Position numbers and translations under genes: made by a program. From the NCBI RefSeq assembly GCF_002079055.1, contig NC_047498.1, positions 709,299 through 773,298 of the forward strand: a DNA stretch of 64,000 bases. The letters run 5' to 3'. Below, in pieces: positions 41,834 through 49,612 of the stretch; within the stretch, counting starts at the first letter, position 1; each line of letters opens with the position of its first letter. The notes below the pieces were generated by a model. The model made no database searches. It worked only from the letters and a program-made list of their open reading frames with translations, and was not told where the DNA came from. Origin of the DNA: Saccharomyces paradoxus (lineage: Eukaryota; Ascomycota; Saccharomycetes; Saccharomycetales; Saccharomycetaceae).

Positions 41834-43061
41834 TCATATCCATTCACATCATTTAGTGCTTGTAGCTACTTTTCATTCCTCAACTATTGTAAATTAACCA
41901 TCTTAATTATATTTCCGATATTGAGTAGGTGGGCTTCATGAGTTCTTTCACGACGATCACCTTATTATCTAGGACTAGCATTACATACCCTCTAATTAAA
42001 AAGAAAGTTAACATTAATTACATTAAAAAAATAATCGCAATAGCATAAAACAGTAGAGCTTGACAACTTCAAAAGCTTCAACTTTTGGTTGTTTTTATTT
42101 TTTTTACATTAGAGATTTAGTTGGTTCAAAGAAAAACATTTTTCCGAAACAGTGGTCATTGATTCTCATGTAGACCGCTGTATTCTAATTTTGATAAATC
42201 CATAGATGTCCGTACTTTTACTGAAAACTTACCGAGTCCTGTAAATTTCTCTGAAAAAATGTCAACTATACGTGAAGGAGTCCCTCTGAAGTTCTTGGTA
42301 GACAAAATTAGGATAAAGTCCCGGTTATAAAAATGCTACTATCAAAAATCAAAAAATTGTGTAAAAGCTCAAGTGGTTGTATTTCTCATATATTTTGGTG
42401 GGGTTCGTTTTTTGGGCTTTGCAGTTTGAGTACGGGATGGAGGTAAATGGGGTTTAGCTCCCATTATTTTCACAGCTGAAGGGAAAGATTGTGCTTTGGA
42501 CCTAATTGTTTCTTCTAGTTGTTTTATCGTAGGGACGAAGCCAGCCAGTAGTCGTTGGATGTAACAAAGCGCGTATATGGGTAGCCGAGTTTTTAATGAT
42601 GACGCAAAAGGCAATAGTTGTGACAGGGTGATGTAGTTGGTATGCAAAACAAGCGTTACAAAAAAAAAAGGTGATTCACTGCTAGGTGGTTGGGCAAGCA
42701 ATTATATAATTCAGAGCTTGTAGTTTGTAAATAAAAAGAGCGTTGATGTGATATATACTTTTCGATGACTTATTTTAAGAGGAACAGCGAAACAGACTTT
42801 AATATGAACCGGAATCGAAATTATGACTAATTTAAAGGTAAAGAATTACTGTTGCAATTAGAGGTTGCACTATACTAAAACTGAACATCTACTGCTAAAA
42901 CTACAAGGAATTGAATGGAGAAGGAATAAGAACGGAACTGCCAAAAAAATATGATATAAACCTGCTGCCCTTTACTCTGAATAAAAGAAAATTGAAAGGA
43001 TAAAATATCCTGTGTTTTGGGTTTGGTCGTGTTACTATTAGAGTGTTCGCCGTCTTAATAC
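41834..43061. other. Gene-free stretch downstream of MID2
   Basis: About 1.2 kb, AT-rich, with small frames on both strands (one of 110 codons at 42369-42701 on the minus strand) that lack any domain, signal or compositional sign of coding. I see no RNA gene in it. It precedes a delta LTR. Confidence 0.35.
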
Positions 43062-43394
43062 TGTTGGAATAAGAATCTACTATCACATATTGACTAGTAT
43101 TAATATTACTTCTATATCATCATATACGGTGCAAGAAGATGATATAAAGATTGAGAAGCAGTCTTCAAATTTAGTTGAAGCTGAGACGCAAGGCTTGATA
43201 ATGTAATAGGATAATAAATGACAACATATAAAACGAAAGAAAAAATAATAACATTATTATGTAGAACTATCGATATCCTTTTGTGGATTCCAATATCCTC
43301 GAGCGGAACTTCTAGTATATTTTGTATACGTACTAGTATAACCTTTACCAACAATCGAATCCCAACAATTATCTAATTATTCACCCAATTCTCA
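43062..43394 (+). mobile_element. Solo delta LTR (Ty1/Ty2 type), near full length
   Basis: Runs from TGTTGGAATAAGAATC to CACCCAATTCTCA, 333 bases, against about 334 for a standard delta. It keeps the CATATACGGTG block, the GAAGCTGAGACGCAAGG block, the CTTTTGTGGATTCC block with CTCGAG, and CCCAACAATTATCT near the end. No internal Ty sequence adjoins it. It ends about 98 bases before tRNA-Asp. It looks younger than the LTR at 34 kb, being closer to full length and to the consensus. Confidence 0.92.
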
Positions 43395-43491
43395 AATCTA
43401 AATCTGGCTAAACGGCGGAAGGCAGAATCTCGGATAGCAAATAATCGTTCATGTATTTTATATCGAGATACAACAGGTTAATATAAAACGA

Positions 43492-43563
43492 TCCGTGATA
43501 GTTTAATGGTCAGAATGGGCGCTTGTCGCGTGCCAGATCGGGGTTCAATTCCCCGTCGCGGAG
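43492..43563 (+). tRNA. tD(GUC): tRNA-Asp(GUC)
   Basis: 72 bases from TCCGTGATAGTTTAATGG to CCCCGTCGCGGAG. The acceptor arm pairs, the anticodon loop TTGTCGC carries GTC, and the B box is GGTTCAATTCC. There is no intron. A T8 Pol III terminator follows directly (43564 onward). Confidence 0.98.
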
Positions 43564-44104
43564 TTTTTTTTTCCAGCTATATTTTCTTCATTTACCGAGG
43601 AAGAGCTTGACAAAAGCATTGAGTTAAAGCTTTTCTATTATCTTATCTCGATTTAACGCAAGCATTTTTTTTTCGTTGTAGATGTTTCTTGTGAAATATT
43701 CCCATTTAATGGTTTACTTACTATTTAATTATTTTCACCTTTCTTTTGTTGCCTTCACATTACATGAATTTTACAACTAAATTTAAACTATTAAAGAAAA
43801 ATAAGAATAACCTGAGGAGAAAGATACTCTAAAATATCCAAAAAAATTTAAACAATGCTTTGCTTATTAATCAGCGGATCAATACTATAAACTCGATCGT
43901 TGACTAGGTGTGTCAATGATGCTATAAAGCAATATAAAGACAATAGCTAATGCAATTTTTAATTCACAGAGACAAAAATATGAGATATATTCTCGTCAGA
44001 TGTAACAACTGGACCGGCACAAGAAATATGATACAAGAATTCTTTACAGCAAACAGAAGAGTGTAAGAACGCAAGATTATACATAATTACAGAGAATGTT
44101 GAAT

Positions 44105-44196
44105 AAAATCAGATTTGAGCTTTGGTAAAATTGGTTATCTTCCTATTATTTTGGTTCAGAAGCAGAACTGAAAAGTAAATTTTATCATCATTATAA
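44105..44196 (-). ncRNA. SNR61: C/D box snoRNA snR61 (guides 25S Am1133)
   Basis: On the minus strand: C box ATGATGA (44191-44185), D' box CTGA (44159-44156) and D box CTGA (44112-44109), about 90 bases overall. The 11 bases before D' (CAGTTCTGCTT) are complementary to AAGCAGAACTG of 25S rRNA. The fifth base before D' pairs with the A in AAGCA, the known Am1133 target of yeast snR61. It is the last member of a three-snoRNA transcript. Confidence 0.85.
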
Positions 44197-44310
44197 ACAA
44201 CATTCCACGTTTAATTTATATAGCTTAAAAACAGTAATTTCTCCGATCACTAATTTTCTTTAATATTGATAAACAATGGAAATAACGAAAATCCAGGTAA
44301 TATAATGGGT

Positions 44311-44410
44311 TAAAATCAGATGGTGATGCATGATGTAATCCGCGGCACATATTCTAAAGGAATCATCGCCGGATAAAAAAAGACGATTGTGGTGTCTATT
44401 CATCAAATAA
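44311..44410 (-). ncRNA. SNR55: C/D box snoRNA snR55 (guides 18S Um1269)
   Basis: On the minus strand: C box TTGATGA (44406-44400) and D box CTGA (44319-44316), about 98-100 bases, the size known in S. cerevisiae. The bases before D (CATGCATCACCAT) pair, with a few G-U pairs, with GTGGTGGTGCATG in 18S rRNA. The fifth base before D faces the U two bases from Gm1271, that is Um1269. It is the middle member of the cluster. Confidence 0.82.
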
Positions 44411-44555
44411 AACGTTCCAAAGATATACCGTTTATCAATACTATATTATGGACTCATAATAATCACAAAAGAAAATTAATGTTTACCGGATAATCTTAAT
44501 CAGTGACAAATTTGGAGCAGTTTTTAATATGGTCTAAGTTGAAAAATAAAGAGGC

Positions 44556-44644
44556 CAGATCATAAACGAAGAATTCCTAATTCACAATATGTCCTGCATA
44601 TACTTCCTCAGAAAAATATTTAAATCATTTTTATAATCACGCTT
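44556..44644 (-). ncRNA. SNR57: C/D box snoRNA snR57 (guides 18S Gm1572)
   Basis: On the minus strand the guide TAGGAATTCTTCGTT (44579-44565) is complementary, with one G-U pair, to AACGAGGAATTCCTA of 18S rRNA. With ATGA (44563-44560) as D box, the fifth base upstream is a C that faces the G in CAACGAGG, the known Gm1572 site. The C box is probably GTGATTA (44640-44634), giving about 88 bases. Both boxes are one base from consensus, so the ends are less sure than for the other two. First member of the cluster. Confidence 0.75.
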
Positions 44645-45191
44645 AACCTCGATACCTCCCAAACTAAAAGCAATATCAAAAAGATGACCTCGTAAAGAAT
44701 CCTCAGCAAGTATCTAAATTATATCGACATAATTGGCAATGCTTCCTAGCATACGAAGAGCCGATTATTACAACATTAGTTAAACCTAGCTGAAGATTAG
44801 AGTTACTGCTGCTCTTTCAAAAATTGTTTTGGCTAACATTGTTGTGAACTTAAAGGAAGGTACCTTTTTTTCAGCTCGACTAAAAAGTTTGAACGATCCT
44901 TATATATGTTGAAGAAAAATTTTCTCCCGATGTTGGAAGAAAATTCGCAATAATATCGTTACATACGATAATAACAGGAGCTTTTGTTAGGGTTTACCAC
45001 ATAGAAGATTGCTTAATTTGAGCATATTTCGTACATCGGAAGGACTATGTTACGCCAGAACAGCCCTTATGCATGATGTAATATAATACGGTTGAATTAT
45101 CCTTTTAGAATGATGACTATTTAATTATTATATGATTAAACGAAAAAAGAAGAAGACAAACAATTTATTACCTTATTTCTTGATTTTAGAT
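44645..45191 (-). promoter_or_regulatory. Probable promoter and leader of the snR57-snR55-snR61 transcript
   Basis: TATATAAG on the minus strand at 44906-44899 lies about 255 bases upstream of snR57 and could be the TATA box of the polycistronic precursor. The remainder, up to the RPS25B stop at 45192, holds no frame or RNA I recognise. Confidence 0.4.
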
Positions 45192-45518
45192 TTATTCGGA
45201 AGCACCAGCTCTGGTGTAGATAGCTTGCTTAGAATGCTTCGAGATTGGCTTGATGATACCTTCCTTTTCCAAATGCCTCAAAGCGATTCTGGCTAGAGAA
45301 CCACCAATCTTTAATCTATCGACCAAAACGGAGACAGAGACGTATCTGTAAGTTGGAACCTCTTTCAAGATTCTGTCGTATTTTTCTTGATCCAAAATAA
45401 CGGCATGTTGAGCTCTGTCCTTCATGGACTTTTTTGACCACTTCTTCTTGGACTTCTTACCACCAGCAAGAGCGGCAGCGGCTTTGGCAGCTTTGGACAA
45501 TTGTTGCTTTGGAGGCAT
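45192..45518 (-). CDS. RPS25B: 40S ribosomal protein S25 (eS25)
   Basis: A 108-residue small-subunit protein, starting [20 protein letters not shown] and ending [10 protein letters not shown]. The basic Ala/Lys-rich N-terminal tail is followed by a winged-helix domain (about 35-105, [20 protein letters not shown]). It contacts IRES elements and the head of the 40S subunit. It is essentially identical to S. cerevisiae Rps25; by position between the snoRNA cluster and tRNA-Glu it is the B copy (YLR333C). Codon use is highly biased, and there is no intron. Confidence 0.98.
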   Translation of the reverse strand: MPPKQQLSKAAKAAAALAGGKKSKKKWSKKSMKDRAQHAVILDQEKYDRILKEVPTYRYVSVSVLVDRLKIGGSLARIALRHLEKEGIIKPISKHSKQAIYTRAGASE

Positions 45519-46800
45519 GTTATATTATGTTCTGGGATATAAGAAAGAGTGTAAATTAATGTTAGTGTCTAAAATTCTATTAAAAAATACGCGGAGATAT
45601 TCTAGCCCCTTTAAAATACGATTGGTCCATCAAATAAAGGTTAAGCCAAGAACAAAATAACCTCTAGAGAAAGTGCGCGGTGGCCTCGGAATGATAAAGA
45701 CCTGTTCAATAGATTTAATAGATAATATAGCACGTCATAGTACCTAGCTGAAATTGACATCATTATGGGTCGCATTAAATCCTAAAGACTTGTGCCTACT
45801 ATCTATCCACTACTTTCACTTTTCCTCGGGTATCATGCATCGTACTATTATTCCATAGTTTTGGCAAATCCCAGATTTTGGTTCAGGTGTCGGTTTAGTC
45901 CTTTCAAATATCTTCTTCCCGTAAATTAACTGCACATACCTTAATAACTAGTTGCTTGGTGTTCTCTATAAGGGGAGTTTGACAACAATTTTTGCAAATT
46001 ATTCCCTGTGATATAACTTAGCAAGTAACTTCTTCAATATTTACCAGGCAGTCATTGCCCGTTACCCATCTGGCCTGCCTTGCGATGCCTACGAAGCTAC
46101 ATACCCGCGACTACTTCCAGCACATCTGTGAAACTTCTGGCGTACATTATTAACGGCACCAGGACAAGGAGCCGAAAAAAAAGCTCTGCAAAATATTTTT
46201 GAGGTGCAAGGATTCAGTTTAATTTTTTCGGGAGGCACGGAGGCAAAGGGAAGGAGGAATTAATTTCTCCGGAATTCAGAAGGTGATAAAACTGCATCAA
46301 TACCAGTTGGGTTTTTATGTAATTAATTACGTGTTCATACCCATTTTCACGTAGCAGTTGCCCGTGATTGTAAAATGTTGTCCCTTCAGGGGGAAATCTT
46401 GTCGAGAAGGTCTAGTTTATGCCCGCCTCAGAAACGTAATTGGAATGAAATCCAATAGTGAGCATAATCTAATATCTTGGCTGCCTTTCAATATCAGGTA
46501 ATCAAGAATGTTGATATTTGTGATTCTCCCAGGTGCTATCTGAACGTACTATGCCGCGAAAAGGGGAGCTAGATGCGGCATTGTATTTTAGCCATTTTCA
46601 CATGGTAAAGATAGTGTATTATGCAGGTTCTATCGGTCGGTTTAGGAAACGAATACTTCCTAGCCGATTACGATGACTAGAATAATAGAGACCGATGTGC
46701 AATGGATTATAATTCACTAGGATCTACGAGTTCGTAATGAAAGGGTATACGCCTTTTAAATTGTTATGCAAATAGTTAATTACATCCTCTCATATTTTTA
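45519..46800. other. RPS25B upstream and gene-free stretch
   Basis: About 1.3 kb between RPS25B and the delta fragments. It must contain the RPS25B promoter, but I could not find a convincing paired Rap1 site; GTTACCCATC near 46060 is at best a weak Rap1/Reb1-like motif and lies far upstream. No frame longer than a few dozen codons looks real. Confidence 0.35.
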
Positions 46801-46980
46801 GATACATATGAAGAACTTCTAGCATAACTTCTATATACAAGAAATAGTATTTATTGGGATAAGAATCAAACATCATCTATTTAAGAGTATTCATATTGCT
46901 CATATACGGTGGGAGAAGATGACATATATTATGAGAAGCAGTCACCAAACTTTATGGAGAGCTCGGAAGCTCAGTGATAT
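46801..46980 (+). mobile_element. Two abutting delta LTR fragments
   Basis: A piece resembling the 3' part of delta (GAAGAACTTCTAGCATAAC, from about 46809) is followed at about 46855 by a piece resembling the delta 5' end (TGGGATAAGAATC, then CATATACGGTGGGAGAAGATG at 46901-46921, then GTCACCAAACTTTATGGAGA). The arrangement suggests one LTR inserted next to or into another, followed by decay. Both are old, incomplete relics, about 110 bases or more upstream of tRNA-Glu. Confidence 0.75.
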
Positions 46981-47086
46981 CCTCGCGAGGCGGAGGCTTC
47001 TCGGAAAAGGCTATTCTCAACACTGTGTTACAATTCTTAGCACTGTGTTACACAAGACTGCAACGTAGTATTTTCCGTTGTTGTCA

Positions 47087-47158
47087 TCCGATATAGTGTA
47101 ACGGCTATCACATCACGCTTTCACCGTGGAGACCGGGGTTCGACTCCCCGTATCGGAG
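47087..47158 (+). tRNA. tE(UUC): tRNA-Glu(UUC)
   Basis: 72 bases from TCCGATATAGTGTAACGG to CCCCGTATCGGAG. The anticodon loop TTTCACC carries TTC; the B box is GGTTCGACTCC. No intron. A T8 run at about 47169-47176 ends transcription. A duplicated CACTGTGTTACA lies 50-80 bases upstream. Confidence 0.98.
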
Positions 47159-47337
47159 CGATATTTAATTTTTTTTATTTCAACTTTCAATGAAAACTAT
47201 TTTTTCAAAGCATTGTGTGGTAAACAAGCTTCCACCGAATGAGCGTTAGAAATTGCAAATAATTTTCAACTCTACAAGAGCATACATCCTTTTTCATATA
47301 AGTCCTTGACAAGTAACTCAAAAGAATCGTTAGCAAT

Positions 47338-49509
47338 ATGGCCAAAAGAGTTGCTGATGCGCAAATACAGAGAGAAACATACGATTCTAATGAATCTGAC
47401 GATGACATGACTCCCTCTACTAAGCTTGCGTCATCTGCTGTCATGAATAGAAGAAAAATTGCTATGCCGAAGCGCAGGATGGCCTTTAAGCCTTTTGCTC
47501 CCGCAAAATCTGATGAAGCCAAGCACGCTAGTTCCTTTAGCTTTTTGAAACAGACAAATGACACTCCAGCTCAAGTTAATAATAACCCCACTACAGAAAG
47601 TAATTCTAAACTAAAAGCATTGAATCTCCAGTTCAAGGCTAAGATAGATGACTTGGTTCTAAGCAAGCCGTTGGCAGACTTGAGACCCCTTTTCGCCAAA
47701 TACGAGGTATACATAAAGAATATCTTAGAAGCTTCCAAAAAATCTATCGAGAATCCAAAGCAAACAATCCAGGGAAACGGCGATACAATTGCCAAAGTAG
47801 AAGATGACCAAAAAAGTTCTGAATCTTCATCCGAAGAAGAAGTTAAGGTGGAGGGACCTAAGTTCACAATCGATGCCAAACCGCCTATTTCGGATTCTGT
47901 TTTCTCATTTGGTCCCAAGAAAGGAAACCCCAAGGAAGATGAAAGTGATAGCGAAAATGATATAGAAATTAAGGGCCCTGAATTTAAATTTTCGGGAACT
48001 ATATCAAGTGATGTATTCAAACTAAATCCAAATACCGACAAAAATGAAAGGAAAACCGAAACCAATGCTAAACCATTTTCATTTTCTTCGACCATTTCAA
48101 ATTCAACCTCTGAACAAACCACGAGTAAAAATCCCTTCTCATTTACGGAAACTGCCAAGACCAATGTAGACAATAACAACAACGTCAAGCCTTCATTCAC
48201 ATTTGGAGCAAAAAATGTTGCAGATTCTCATAATAATAAACCGTCTTTTGTATTTGGTCAAACGACAGCCAAACCATTGCCAGAAAAGAGCTCTTTCACA
48301 TCCGGTTCATTAAAAAGTGAAGAAAAGAATGACGAAACCTCAGCTTCTAATTCAAAAACAGAAAAATCTAGCGATAGCAATGATACGAAACCATCCTTTT
48401 CCTTTTCGATACCTAGTAAGAATACATCTGATGCATCTAAGCCATCTTTTACTTTCGGAGTCCCAAACTCTTCCAATGAAATTTCAAAGCCAGCATCTTC
48501 GTTTGGTGCGGCAACATCATCGGCAAAAGAGACTACTGAGAAGGATGGTAACGGTGATGTCGAAAAACCTGCCTTTAAGCCTGCCTTCAATTTTATGTCT
48601 AACGCTGGCAGTGAGAAAGAGAGGGAAAGTAAAGGAGATTCAAAACCACTTTTTTCATTTGGCGCATCAAATGGAAGTGAAAGCAAAGACTCCGTCAAAA
48701 CTGCTTCCCCCTCTGCACTTGATGGTGAAAATGACAAGAAAGAAGCCACAAAACCTGCTTTTTCGTTTGGAGGAAATACAAATACCGCTGAAACCGCTGA
48801 TGCTAAGGCCCCCACATTCACATTCGGCTCCTCTACACTCGCTGACAAAAAAGAGGATGTTAAAAAGCCTTTTTCATTTAGTGCATCTCGATCAAATGAT
48901 ACCCCTTCCTTCTCATTCGGAAAAACAGCGGCAAATTCGCCTTCTAATTCTTCAACATCTTTTGCTCCTTCTATACCATCGACAGGGTTCAAGTTTTCTC
49001 TGCCATTTGAACAAAAAAGTAATCAAACTACTACAAATGATAACAGGGAAGAATCGACACCAGAAGCCGCCGGAAATGATTCGCAAGGTGCAAGTAAAGT
49101 AGACGTTACTCCAGAAGAATCAACACCAATAAATTTGCCAAACGGTGAGGAAGACGAAGCGGCTTTATTTTCGCAAAAAGCGAAGTTAATGACTTTCAAT
49201 GCCGAAACCAAATCATACGATTCAAGAGGCGTGGGCGAAATGAAGCTTTTGAGAAAGAAGGACGATCCTTCTAAAGTTCGTCTACTTTGTAGGTCTGACG
49301 GCATGGGTAATGTATTACTTAATGCAACCGTTGTAAATTCCTTTAAATATGAACCTCTAGCTCCCGGAAATGAAAATCTCATTAAAACTCCCACTGTTGC
49401 AGCTGATGGGAAGCTGGTAACTTATATCGTCAAATTTAAGCAGAAGGAAGAAGGCCGCTCATTTATGAAGGCCATCGAGGATGCAAAAAAAGAAATGAAA
49501 AAAGAGTAA
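47338..49509 (+). CDS. NUP2: Mobile nucleoporin Nup2
   Basis: Nup2 docks at the nuclear basket (Nup60), binds importin alpha (Srp1), Cse1 and Ran-GTP, and helps release cargo and recycle importin alpha. The 723-residue frame is close to the 720 of S. cerevisiae. The N-terminal ~175 residues hold the Srp1-binding and Nup60-binding region. About 15 FxFG/FxF repeats follow between residues 190 and 560 (for example VFSFGPKK, SFTFGAK, AFSFGG, SFSFGK). A Ran-binding domain occupies about 590-720, with EAALFSQKAKLMTFNAETKS, GVGEMKLLRK and KVRLLCRSDGMGNVLLN as its recognised blocks. The ATG at 47338 follows tRNA-Glu by 180 bases. Long antisense frames arise from the Ser/Lys/Glu codon pattern. Confidence 0.97.
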   Translation: MAKRVADAQIQRETYDSNESDDDMTPSTKLASSAVMNRRKIAMPKRRMAFKPFAPAKSDEAKHASSFSFLKQTNDTPAQVNNNPTTESNSKLKALNLQFKAKIDDLVLSKPLADLRPLFAKYEVYIKNILEASKKSIENPKQTIQGNGDTIAKVEDDQKSSESSSEEEVKVEGPKFTIDAKPPISDSVFSFGPKKGNPKEDESDSENDIEIKGPEFKFSGTISSDVFKLNPNTDKNERKTETNAKPFSFSSTISNSTSEQTTSKNPFSFTETAKTNVDNNNNVKPSFTFGAKNVADSHNNKPSFVFGQTTAKPLPEKSSFTSGSLKSEEKNDETSASNSKTEKSSDSNDTKPSFSFSIPSKNTSDASKPSFTFGVPNSSNEISKPASSFGAATSSAKETTEKDGNGDVEKPAFKPAFNFMSNAGSEKERESKGDSKPLFSFGASNGSESKDSVKTASPSALDGENDKKEATKPAFSFGGNTNTAETADAKAPTFTFGSSTLADKKEDVKKPFSFSASRSNDTPSFSFGKTAANSPSNSSTSFAPSIPSTGFKFSLPFEQKSNQTTTNDNREESTPEAAGNDSQGASKVDVTPEESTPINLPNGEEDEAALFSQKAKLMTFNAETKSYDSRGVGEMKLLRKKDDPSKVRLLCRSDGMGNVLLNATVVNSFKYEPLAPGNENLIKTPTVAADGKLVTYIVKFKQKEEGRSFMKAIEDAKKEMKKE

Positions 49510-49612
49510 ATAAAAACATTAAATTAAATAGAATAGAATAGAATCCTTATATTTTGTAGCTCAAGGTTATAGCTGAGCAAATAAAAAAATACAAAATCTA
49601 TCTCAAAACACG

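Noticed and set aside
42369-42701. 110-codon minus-strand frame downstream of MID2
   Set aside because: No domain, no signal, ordinary AT-rich composition and no gene at this place in S. cerevisiae.
47010-47086. Repeated CACTGTGTTACA upstream of tRNA-Glu considered as a sigma (Ty3) LTR end
   Set aside because: Does not match the sigma ends I know and lacks the expected length; a small direct duplication is the simpler reading.
47571-48992. Two long minus-strand frames (209 and 244 codons) across NUP2
   Set aside because: Caused by the repetitive Ser/Lys/Glu/Phe codon pattern of the FxFG region on the coding strand.
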